Positions 28,001 to 34,125 of a DNA stretch of 34,187 nt are shown piece after piece. A program made the translations under genes and the position numbers. The notes under the pieces were generated by a model that worked only from the letters and a program-made list of their open reading frames with translations, had not been told where the DNA came from and searched no databases. The stretch is from a virus, in the IMG/VR virus record IMGVR_UViG_3300029787_000143, positions 1 to 34,187 of that record, one strand, 5' to 3'. Positions within the stretch are counted from its first letter, which is position 1. Each line of letters begins with the position of its first letter.

Positions 28001-29947
28001 TTATTTCCTCTCTAAGTCTCCATTGGAGTAACTGGATGTATAATAATCTCTTGTGAATACCACACCCGAAACATCTTCACCCGAAGCAATTACATCCTTA
28101 AACATATTTATTGTGCTTTTTGATACGTCAAAACTCAAATATAAATCTTTCAATCCTACGACATCATTAGACTCAGGATAAGCTTGAACTTCGATAATAT
28201 TATTTTGTGCAGTTGTAGATGTAATATTAATAGTATTCAATATTATTTCACCTTTTTTGTAATCAACTATTCCTGCTTCTTTTATCAAAACAACTTGTTG
28301 ATTTTTATTATTTCTAGATACAACACTTAAAGTTCCTTTCATACTAGTATCAAGATTACCAGATGCATCTTTATTTGGAACATCTGTTAAATATGCTGTT
28401 TGACTTGAACCTTGAATAGTAAATCCTGTACTCTTAACATTAAAACCAGCAGGGTTTATATTAAAACGATTTCCAAAACAAAGTTCATATTGAGCAAACT
28501 GATTTAATAATGCTTTCATATCTCTTCTTATGATTACTTTTGTAATATTAGAAGTAATTCCATTATCTACACGGTCAATTAAAGTACTAATTTTACTATA
28601 TTTGAATCTACCACCAAATTTATTAATTTCAATATTGTTGGCATAAGTGTTCAATGCATTTACCACAATAGTTCTAAGATTTTTTTCTGATGCTATCTGA
28701 GATGGGTTGTAATATATCGTTGAATCGAGTTCTACATATAGTATTTTTAAATCTACAATTTCAGAATTTATACCAGCGATAGCGTAATTTTTTAATTTGT
28801 TCTTTATTTGTGTTTTATCAAAATCAGATACATAAGTACCATTTTTAGGTTTGATACTAATCTGTACTTGACCAAACTTAGGTGGATCTAATTCTTCACC
28901 ACCTATGACTGCAACTGACTCAGTTTTAGGAAAAATATTTTGAATTATAGCTTCGTAATCTCTAGGTGTAACTGCTCTGTATTGTGCTGAATAGAGTCTT
29001 GGAGCAAAATACTTAATAGAAGACACATCTTCAACTTCAGCACCATTAGAAGCGTTTGAAACAGTAGTGATAGTGACATTATCTGATGGTGTGAAGAGTA
29101 ATCCATCACTTTTAGTAAACGAACCTTGGAAACTAAAATTAGAAGGACCGTTTCCACTCTCTCCCTCAGTTACAATATATCTTACTGTGATAACTGAAGC
29201 GTTTTCTAATTTTCTACCAAATAATCCATCACCAAATAAAATTTCATATTTTTCATCTTGAACTTCTTGTGCAAGATAGATTTCTGATGTTTTACCTATG
29301 TTTAATATATTGTCCACCATAGAATATTTTCTACCAAGTCCAACATCATTAGTTCCCTTTACATATACTCTTAATGTAGAGCTATCAATATTAGGACTAT
29401 CTATTATAAACCTCTGATCTACAGATGCATCAACTCTATAAACTCTTTGAAGATAAGTTCCTTCATAAACACTGACTGGATCATCAAATTGAGCAAATGA
29501 AGTACCATCGATGTCGATTACCCTTGTTGATGTAATTTCGTCTGGTATTGAAAAACGATAAGTTGTATTTTCTGAGTTACCTACACAAACTAGACCTGAA
29601 CGGAGCGTTAAGAACCTTGGAGTGCTATCATTTGTAGTTCCTAAGTTTATATCACCGATATTGATTGAAGCGATTGCAGCGGTTTTTGAACGGGGTACAT
29701 AACCAATGTTTCTTGCAAGTGAAACGACGTTTTCACGAATCGTTGCAGAGTCTAAAAACGACTCATTTGCAACTAAATTAGCATTGAAGGCATTAATATA
29801 CGTATTATATGCTAAAGTATCAATCAGAACTGAAAAGTTAGATCCCTCAAAGTCAAAATCAGTAAAATTTGAGTTTGAACGAAGAAAATCTTTAATTTGT
29901 ACTTTGATTTGATCAAAGTCTAGTGATGTAAACTGTGTAAAGGGCAT
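28001..29947 (-). CDS. 6: Baseplate wedge protein gp6
   Basis: Baseplate wedge subunit whose dimers form the continuous inner ring of the T4 baseplate and which belongs to the gpJ/gp6-like family of contractile tails. The length, 648, is close to T4 (660). The N-terminal region DFEGSNFSVLIDTLAYNTYI, then NAFNANLVANESFLDSA, then TIRENVVSLARNIGYVPRS, is characteristic of gp6. The central AVTPRDYEAIIQNIFPKTES and the following GxVQISIKPK segment are the J-like core of the family. It begins immediately after gp25 (one-base spacer) and is followed by the gp7-like gene 3 nt later, so the three wedge components are co-expressed. Confidence 0.93.
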   Translation of the reverse strand: MPFTQFTSLDFDQIKVQIKDFLRSNSNFTDFDFEGSNFSVLIDTLAYNTYINAFNANLVANESFLDSATIRENVVSLARNIGYVPRSKTAAIASINIGDINLGTTNDSTPRFLTLRSGLVCVGNSENTTYRFSIPDEITSTRVIDIDGTSFAQFDDPVSVYEGTYLQRVYRVDASVDQRFIIDSPNIDSSTLRVYVKGTNDVGLGRKYSMVDNILNIGKTSEIYLAQEVQDEKYEILFGDGLFGRKLENASVITVRYIVTEGESGNGPSNFSFQGSFTKSDGLLFTPSDNVTITTVSNASNGAEVEDVSSIKYFAPRLYSAQYRAVTPRDYEAIIQNIFPKTESVAVIGGEELDPPKFGQVQISIKPKNGTYVSDFDKTQIKNKLKNYAIAGINSEIVDLKILYVELDSTIYYNPSQIASEKNLRTIVVNALNTYANNIEINKFGGRFKYSKISTLIDRVDNGITSNITKVIIRRDMKALLNQFAQYELCFGNRFNINPAGFNVKSTGFTIQGSSQTAYLTDVPNKDASGNLDTSMKGTLSVVSRNNKNQQVVLIKEAGIVDYKKGEIILNTINITSTTAQNNIIEVQAYPESNDVVGLKDLYLSFDVSKSTINMFKDVIASGEDVSGVVFTRDYYTSSYSNGDLERK

Positions 29948-29948
29948 A

Positions 29949-30350
29949 TTATCTTGTCGGTTCTAGTATAAAATTAAACGATTGAACAGGAGCATCTAAT
30001 CCAACAATTTCAAAAAGCACTTTTACTTCAAATGTGTTCTGATCGGGTAGTGCATCAATCTCTACACCAATGTTTCCTACTCTTGGTTCAAAATTCCTTA
30101 TAGTATTACGTACTTGATCTTCAATTATCATGACAGTTGAACGTTCAAAGTTCTCAAATAGAGAATCTCGAATGTCTGTACCTAAAACAGAATTAAAAAA
30201 CCTTTCTGTTGGTATTGTTTCGACCAAGTTTCTCACTGATCTGGTTATTGCTCGCTCATTTGAAAGCACGGGAAGGTCTTTTGTCACTGGATGTGGTGTA
30301 AAAGACAAACTGATATCCTTAAATGCTCTTGATTTGCGTTGAATCGCCAT
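29949..30350 (-). CDS. 25: Baseplate wedge protein gp25 (gp25/W-like family)
   Basis: Baseplate wedge component of the gp25-like family, which in T4 starts the sheath at the inner baseplate. The 133 residues equal the T4 length (132). Typical features are an N-terminal DISLSFTPHPVTKDLPVLSN segment, then ERAITRSVRNLVETIPTERF, then a helix rich in charged residues, and the C-terminal ANTF-type strand (QNTFEVKVLFEIVG). It is the first gene behind a late promoter and starts the gp25-gp6-gp7 unit. The leader from the promoter to the ATG is very short and without an evident Shine-Dalgarno sequence. Confidence 0.92.
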   Translation of the reverse strand: MAIQRKSRAFKDISLSFTPHPVTKDLPVLSNERAITRSVRNLVETIPTERFFNSVLGTDIRDSLFENFERSTVMIIEDQVRNTIRNFEPRVGNIGVEIDALPDQNTFEVKVLFEIVGLDAPVQSFNFILEPTR

Positions 30351-30367
30351 TATTATGCTTTTAGTTT

Positions 30368-30375
30368 TATTTATA
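30368..30375 (-). promoter_or_regulatory. T4-type late promoter (TATAAATA)
   Basis: Perfect TATAAATA on the minus strand in the 27-nt gap between speD and gp25, 18 nt before the gp25 ATG. If transcription starts about 6 nt after the element, as in T4, the leader is only about 12 nt. It separates the metabolic genes on the right from the late virion genes on the left. Confidence 0.8.
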
Positions 30376-30377
30376 CC

Positions 30378-30728
30378 CTATCTTGCATAATCATTCATAA
30401 CGTAATCATCAGTATCAAAGTAATTTAGTATCCACCATGCTACACTGCGTGGATTTTTGCTTCCACAAGTAAAAATATCGATTGCTACACACCCTTTTTC
30501 TGGCCAAGTATGACAAGAAAGGTGACTTTCCGCTAAAGAGATGAGAGTCGTCACTCCATAGGGTTCAAATTGATGAGTAAAAGTGTTAAGAACAGTCAAT
30601 CCTTCAGTTTTAACTGCTCTTACTATTGTTTCTTCTATTTTTTTGGAGTCATTTAACTTATCGAAGGGTACATTATACACTTCAACAAGTAAATGTGTGC
30701 CCATATGAGCGTTTTTTACGTGTTTCAT
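30378..30728 (-). CDS. speD: S-adenosylmethionine decarboxylase proenzyme SpeD
   Basis: Pyruvoyl enzyme that decarboxylates S-adenosylmethionine to give the aminopropyl donor for spermidine synthesis. The 116-residue protein has the short bacterial (class 1B) form. The self-cleavage site lies in LAESHLSCHTWPE, between E67 and S68, with S68 becoming the pyruvoyl group. H73 and C88 (in DIFTCGS) keep exactly the S-5-H-15-C spacing of the Thermotoga enzyme (S63, H68, C83), so the gene looks intact and active. The ATG overlaps the stop of the 243-aa gene (ATGA). It is a known auxiliary metabolic gene of cyanophages; the benefit, perhaps polyamine supply for DNA packaging or host growth, is inferred. 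Confidence 0.93.
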   Translation of the reverse strand: MKHVKNAHMGTHLLVEVYNVPFDKLNDSKKIEETIVRAVKTEGLTVLNTFTHQFEPYGVTTLISLAESHLSCHTWPEKGCVAIDIFTCGSKNPRSVAWWILNYFDTDDYVMNDYAR

Positions 30729-31456
30729 CCTAATTCTGGTTCGATATTGATATCTACGTTACCTGTTATTGGTTCAAATGGTTTTCTTTCTTCTTTTTCT
30801 TCGATTTCGTTACGTTCTTTTGCTGTTTTCCAGAAATAATTCTCTTCTGAACCTAATCCATCACGGTCATGACCGTTTTCAACCTGATAATACACTGTTG
30901 AAACCTTAAAATCGGGAACTTTAGGTGTTTCTGGAGTAATACTGTTGTCATATATCCTCATTCGATTGTTTGGATAGAGGCAAAACTGTCCATTATCCAA
31001 TTCCAAAAGATTATGGGACTTATGTTCGGCAGGTTGCTCACTGGTTGAGTAGTCAATAGCGTCTACACTGTCGTGATAGTTGTCTAAAGTGCAAATATAG
31101 GTACCTGTCTGGTTGCCAAAGTCTCTTGTATACACTTCATAGTGCATGCTTCCAATAAATTGCTTCTGAACAGCGACCACACCATAGTCCATACAGTTCC
31201 AAAACTGCAAATTATGAAGAGTCATATCAGGATCAGGTATCTCTGGCTCTGATAGGAATGCCGAAATGGGTAGTTTATCAAACATCGCAGCATATTCGGG
31301 TAAATACGTCTCAAAATAAAAGGCACGACCAGGAATGCTCTTGGCCGATACCCATACTCCTTTTACAAATTCACCATGTCCACTCTTATGGTCGGTTAAG
31401 TACTCTTTTCGTACCCATACTTCATAAGAAGGAAGATTCGTAATTAAGGTAGACAT
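30725..31456 (-). CDS. 243-aa hypothetical protein, speD neighbour
   Basis: I do not recognise a family. The protein is soluble, acidic and rich in Tyr and Trp. It has an N-terminal segment starting YEVWVRKEYLTDHKSGHGEF, central FWNCMDYGVVAVQKQFIGSM and YEVYTRDFGNQTGTY regions, and a charged tail (KTAKERNEIEEKEERKPFEP). LELDNGQFCLYPNNRMRIYD suggests a beta-rich middle. No signal peptide, membrane segment or clear catalytic motif was seen. The start codon overlaps the stop of the 48-aa basic protein and its stop overlaps the speD start, so the three form one unit behind a sigma70-like promoter. I believe similar proteins occur in other T4-like cyanophages, but this was not checked. Confidence 0.8.
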   Translation of the reverse strand: MSTLITNLPSYEVWVRKEYLTDHKSGHGEFVKGVWVSAKSIPGRAFYFETYLPEYAAMFDKLPISAFLSEPEIPDPDMTLHNLQFWNCMDYGVVAVQKQFIGSMHYEVYTRDFGNQTGTYICTLDNYHDSVDAIDYSTSEQPAEHKSHNLLELDNGQFCLYPNNRMRIYDNSITPETPKVPDFKVSTVYYQVENGHDRDGLGSEENYFWKTAKERNEIEEKEERKPFEPITGNVDINIEPELG

Positions 31457-31602
31457 TAACGACCTTGCCCCCGATATCTTTTACGAGCCGAGTTACGAGA
31501 GGTTGCTGCGTATTTCGAGTGTTTTCCCCGCCCTTGACGAGTTTTTTTCGGTCTTGTCTCAGTAACATAAGTGCTACCCATCATTCCTGATCTCTTTGCC
31601 AT
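31456..31602 (-). CDS. 48-aa highly basic protein
   Basis: Short ORF starting MAKRSGMMGSTYVTETRPKK and ending SRNSARKRYRGQGR. Fifteen of 48 residues are Lys or Arg and there is one acidic residue, so a nucleic-acid-binding role is likely; the family is not named to my knowledge. The stop codon TAA shares a base with the ATG of the 243-aa gene (TAATG), and a sigma70-like promoter lies just upstream, which supports a real gene. Very similar short basic proteins are, from memory, common in T4-like cyanophages. It could bind RNA, DNA or host ribosomes or polymerase; nothing here decides between these. Confidence 0.82.
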   Translation of the reverse strand: MAKRSGMMGSTYVTETRPKKTRQGRGKHSKYAATSRNSARKRYRGQGR

Positions 31603-31623
31603 GTGTTTTTGTTTGTTGTTTAT

Positions 31624-31651
31624 ATTATAGCATCTTTACGACATTTATCAA
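31624..31651 (-). promoter_or_regulatory. Sigma70-like promoter for the 48-aa/243-aa/speD unit
   Basis: On the minus strand, -35 TTGATA (31651-31646; 5 of 6 consensus bases), 16-nt spacer, -10 TATAAT (31629-31624; 6 of 6), about 22 nt before the ATG of the 48-aa gene. The TGA inside the -35 box is the stop codon of the upstream oxygenase gene. TATAAACA at 31624-31617, one mismatch from the late element, overlaps it, so late use is also possible. Confidence 0.7.
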
Positions 31652-32214
31652 TACTCTGTCGTAAAGAAGAATACTTGTGTTAATCGTCCTGTCTCAATGT
31701 TGTTACCAAAATAAACTTGTGAGGTATGCCACTGGTCAGCACGAAACAATATTAATCGATTGTATCGATTATGTACCTCTGAAACAAGTTCCCATTTTGT
31801 CACATCTTCTGCATAGTTTTTACTCACTTCATCATCAGAATCTCCATAAACAGAATTATTTACTTTTGAACGGTAGAAACCTGTACCACCTTCGAGTGGA
31901 GCATTTGGAGTGAGATACAATACACCTGCCCAGTTATTTACATTATCAGTATGAACCCAACTTTTATGACGTGCAAATGATAATTGAAATGCTCCCGAAT
32001 AAGATTCTTTATTACTTTCTAACCAATCAATAACTTTACCTGCATGAGGTTTAATTAATCTTGCAATATTCGTTTTTGTATTCTCATTGAGATAGGAAAT
32101 CGTTCTAATGCCAGGATAATTACCTTCGACAGTAAACTTTTGAGATAAAGCAAAGTTTCTTACATCATCAACATTCTTATAGAAATCATCAACTACAATT
32201 AAATTTGTTCTCAT
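31648..32214 (-). CDS. 2OG-Fe(II) oxygenase-like protein (188 aa)
   Basis: Probable non-heme iron, 2-oxoglutarate-dependent oxygenase of the short type common in marine T4-like phages. The double-stranded beta-helix signature is visible: H88 and D90 in SWVHTDNVNNW as the first two iron ligands, a following strand AGVLYLTPNAPLEGGTGFY, the distal histidine H163 in FRADQWHTS, and R177 in TGRLTQVFFF as a likely 2-oxoglutarate-binding residue. The overall pattern resembles the DUF6445 family. The ATG overlaps the stop of the next oxygenase gene (ATGA), so the two are co-translated. The substrate cannot be read from the sequence; a protein, nucleic acid or sugar is possible. Confidence 0.82.
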   Translation of the reverse strand: MRTNLIVVDDFYKNVDDVRNFALSQKFTVEGNYPGIRTISYLNENTKTNIARLIKPHAGKVIDWLESNKESYSGAFQLSFARHKSWVHTDNVNNWAGVLYLTPNAPLEGGTGFYRSKVNNSVYGDSDDEVSKNYAEDVTKWELVSEVHNRYNRLILFRADQWHTSQVYFGNNIETGRLTQVFFFTTEY

Positions 32215-32783
32215 ACACCCATTTGAAACTTTTCACATTTATATTTCCACGATTCGTCAGTTTCAAATGTGATATAAGTTGCCACAATGACAACTCGACG
32301 ACCATAAGTAGGAAGTTCGTTTGCATGAACACCTTGAAAAGTAATACAACTATCTACAGTTGGTTCATATCGACTATCTTCGATAAAAGTTCCTCCGTCA
32401 GTTGGAGTCAGATAGAGTATGAAGTTATGATGTTCGTAATCATGGTCTTGATGAAAAGTACCAATTGAATTCTTTTCTGGAACGGGAAAGGTTGTATTAC
32501 ATGCGACTCTTAGGAAAAAAAATTTTTCGATTCCATTATGATTAAATATTTCTGATAGAACTTTTATAATCAACTCTGCCTTTACAGAATCCGAAGAATA
32601 AAAATGATTGTATTCTGGACGACCTAGAATGCAATGAGTATATGCCCAGTTAGTTACTGGTCGAGTTGATTTGGTTCTTTCTGAAACTACGGACTGATTA
32701 ATATACCAAGGAAATGATTCACCCAGTATAAAGTCCTTGAGATCATAATAGTTTACAGTTTTAGGATTTTTCAGTATTTTCAT
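32211..32783 (-). CDS. 2OG-Fe(II) oxygenase-like protein (190 aa)
   Basis: Second predicted 2-oxoglutarate/iron oxygenase, distinct from its neighbour. Likely iron ligands are H111 and D113 in GTFHQDHDYEHHNF and H153 in FQGVHANELP, with R162 or R163 (YGRRVVIVATY) for 2-oxoglutarate. The strand FILYLTPTDGGTFIED between them is typical of the fold. The N-terminal part (FPWYINQSVV, WAYTHCILGRPEYNHFYSSD) is probably a substrate-recognition region. It overlaps the C-terminus of the 65-aa gene by 23 nt and the next oxygenase gene by 4 nt. The two oxygenases share only the core motifs and therefore probably act on different substrates. Confidence 0.82.
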   Translation of the reverse strand: MKILKNPKTVNYYDLKDFILGESFPWYINQSVVSERTKSTRPVTNWAYTHCILGRPEYNHFYSSDSVKAELIIKVLSEIFNHNGIEKFFFLRVACNTTFPVPEKNSIGTFHQDHDYEHHNFILYLTPTDGGTFIEDSRYEPTVDSCITFQGVHANELPTYGRRVVIVATYITFETDESWKYKCEKFQMGV

Positions 32784-32958
32784 TTACAGGTTCATAACTA
32801 ATATCTTTTGCGGTTAAGTCCTTATTATAGTAAGTCTCAACAGCAAGGTCTTCCATGAGGTCAAACAATTCTCTTTCTGTGACATTCCAGAAGATAACTT
32901 TCCCCTTTCGGAGAATATTGTATCGGTCTACTTTCTTTTCTTCTTGCGGTTGTCCCAT
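32761..32958 (-). CDS. 65-aa hypothetical protein
   Basis: Unknown function. Small acidic soluble protein (YNILRKGKVIFWNVTERELF, then DLMEDLAVETYY) with an alpha/beta look and no membrane segment. I believe small proteins of this kind are conserved in T4-like cyanophages, but cannot name it. Its start lies inside the end of the 30-aa membrane peptide gene in another frame, and its own end overlaps the start of the 190-aa oxygenase gene, so all are likely on one transcript. No convincing ribosome binding site is seen. Confidence 0.75.
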   Translation of the reverse strand: MGQPQEEKKVDRYNILRKGKVIFWNVTERELFDLMEDLAVETYYNKDLTAKDISYEPVNENTEKS

Positions 32959-33020
32959 TGGTAAAAAACGTAAAGTCCGAGTAATGTCCAGAAGACGGTT
33001 GTAAATCCAATATGGTCCAT
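32928..33020 (-). CDS. 30-aa single-span membrane peptide
   Basis: Very short ORF just after the intrinsic terminator: a hydrophobic, aromatic segment (GFTTVFWTLLGLYVFY) followed by a strongly basic tail (NRKKKRK), the pattern of an N-out/C-in single-span membrane peptide. It ends in a different frame inside the beginning of the 65-aa gene, a 31-nt overlap. Function unknown. Such micro-proteins in phages may affect the host membrane or host enzymes, but that is a guess. Its small size and lack of a ribosome binding site keep confidence moderate. Confidence 0.55.
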   Translation of the reverse strand: MDHIGFTTVFWTLLGLYVFYQWDNRKKKRK

Positions 33021-33030
33021 AATTTTAAAT

Positions 33031-33067
33031 TAAAAACGAGTGAATCAGGGGATGTAGCTGATTCACT
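33031..33067 (-). terminator. Intrinsic (Rho-independent) terminator
   Basis: On the minus strand a 10-bp perfect stem AGTGAATCAG / CTGATTCACT encloses a 9-nt loop (CTACATCCC) and is followed by CGTTTTTAATTT, a U-rich tract. It follows directly after the stop codon of the 24-aa membrane peptide, so it ends the glycosyltransferase transcript or attenuates read-through into the 65-aa/oxygenase genes. Confidence 0.8.
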
Positions 33068-33140
33068 ATCTATGAGGATTATAGTACTGTATAAACAAGA
33101 ATAAAATAAAGATTATCAGTAAAATTGTAAGTCCTACCAT
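33066..33140 (-). CDS. 24-aa hydrophobic membrane peptide
   Basis: The ORF encodes MVGLTILLIIFILFLFIQYY followed by NPHR: a single hydrophobic helix with a short polar end, so almost certainly a membrane peptide. Its ATG shares a base with the stop codon of the glycosyltransferase gene (TAATG), the same coupling used by several accepted genes in this window, and the terminator hairpin begins at its stop codon. This arrangement argues for a real gene despite its size. Function unknown. Confidence 0.6.
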   Translation of the reverse strand: MVGLTILLIIFILFLFIQYYNPHR

Positions 33141-33904
33141 TAAATTATCCTTGTCTTTTCATGACCAACACGAACACGAGGATCGCACCAGATTTCAAAA
33201 CCCGCTTCTTTTGCATCTAAGCAGAATGAAACGTCTTCACCACACATATCCTGCACTTCACCTGATTCAAAGACTTGCATCTTTGGAGCAAACCAAGGAT
33301 AAGGTAATCCTTCATGCTCAAATACACCATTCTTAATTAATAACCAACCAAAACCAGTATAGTCAACTGTAAATGGTTTCTTTCTCTTACTAATACTATC
33401 TATTGTTTCATGATTCATCACACCGCCATTTGTGCGGAAATCATCTTCTTCTAACCAGTGAGCAACTGAAGTTGTCTTTCCATCTTCAGTACAATACCAT
33501 CCTGCTGCAATCTCTTTGTCCATGAGAAGTATCTGATAAAATTTCTCTGTGTTAAAGACAATATCAGAGTCAATCCAAAGTTGATAATCATACTTCAACT
33601 TTCCATCCCAAGGTTTCTGTTCTGGACCTCGAAGCACATTCGCACCTAAACATTTGCATCTTGCAAAGTTTACCATCGATGAGTAGTCTTGGCTTATCTG
33701 AATACTTGCACCACTTTGAACTAGGTCAAAACATAATGATACAAAACTTTTGAGAAACTGATATGATACTCCTCGACCAGGTAGACAGAATACAACTGTC
33801 TTTCCTTTTATCATTTCCTTTGCTTTAACATAATCAAACTCAGGTGGTTTCTCTGCTTTTTTCTTAACGGGGTTTTTTGCTTTTACCGTAAATCCTTTTG
33901 CCAT
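33140..33904 (-). CDS. Glycosyltransferase-like protein (GT-A fold)
   Basis: Likely nucleotide-sugar glycosyltransferase. After a basic, lysine-rich N-terminal tail (residues 1-20) there is a Rossmann-like core. Residues 36-45 TVVFCLPGRG form the first strand/loop, WIDSDIVF (110-117) contains the metal-binding D112-x-D114 motif, a conserved GFGWLLIKNGVFE segment lies near 184-196, and CGEDVSFCLDAKEAGFEIWC (221-240) followed by H248 is typical of GT-A enzymes (acidic ED base region, then a C-terminal histidine). It stands behind a strong sigma70-type promoter and overlaps the 24-aa gene. It could modify phage DNA, virion proteins or host surface glycans; the substrate is not visible. Confidence 0.8.
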   Translation of the reverse strand: MAKGFTVKAKNPVKKKAEKPPEFDYVKAKEMIKGKTVVFCLPGRGVSYQFLKSFVSLCFDLVQSGASIQISQDYSSMVNFARCKCLGANVLRGPEQKPWDGKLKYDYQLWIDSDIVFNTEKFYQILLMDKEIAAGWYCTEDGKTTSVAHWLEEDDFRTNGGVMNHETIDSISKRKKPFTVDYTGFGWLLIKNGVFEHEGLPYPWFAPKMQVFESGEVQDMCGEDVSFCLDAKEAGFEIWCDPRVRVGHEKTRII

Positions 33905-33926
33905 AATGTGTTGTAATTACATTCAT

Positions 33927-33955
33927 ATCATACACCATTATGTAGTCCTTGTCAA
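33927..33955 (-). promoter_or_regulatory. Sigma70-type promoter for the glycosyltransferase gene
   Basis: On the minus strand, -35 TTGACA (33955-33950; perfect consensus), 17-nt spacer, -10 TATGAT (33932-33927; 5 of 6), about 23 nt before the ATG at 33904. The TGA stop codon of the upstream 57-aa gene is part of the -35 box. Suggests early or middle expression by host polymerase. Confidence 0.78.
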
Positions 33956-34125
33956 TAAGAACTCTCTTCTAATGATAAGGTGTGGGTTTCCGTAATTTCT
34001 TCGTAGGTTATCTCGTCCTTCCAGTATGATGTATATAACTTATTCCATATTATATTAAATTCTTCTTCATTCAAATTCTTAAACAAACACTTGTTATCTT
34101 CCAAATAAATGTGGTAAGTTTTCAT
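33952..34125 (-). CDS. 57-aa hypothetical protein
   Basis: Short acidic protein (start MKTYHIYLEDNKCLFKNLNE, end TETHTLSLEESSY) with a central aromatic stretch EEFNIIWNKLYTSYWKDEIT. I believe similar proteins are conserved in T4-like cyanophages, but have no function for it. The ATG overlaps the stop of the upstream gene (ATGA), with AGAGGAAG close upstream as a ribosome binding site. Its last codons overlap the -35 box of the glycosyltransferase promoter. Confidence 0.75.
   Translation of the reverse strand: MKTYHIYLEDNKCLFKNLNEEEFNIIWNKLYTSYWKDEITYEEITETHTLSLEESSY

Noticed and set aside
33078-33083. TATAAT on the minus strand inside the 24-aa gene
   Set aside because: No acceptable -35 at 16-18 nt (only TTTTAT), and the transcript would run straight into the terminator hairpin.
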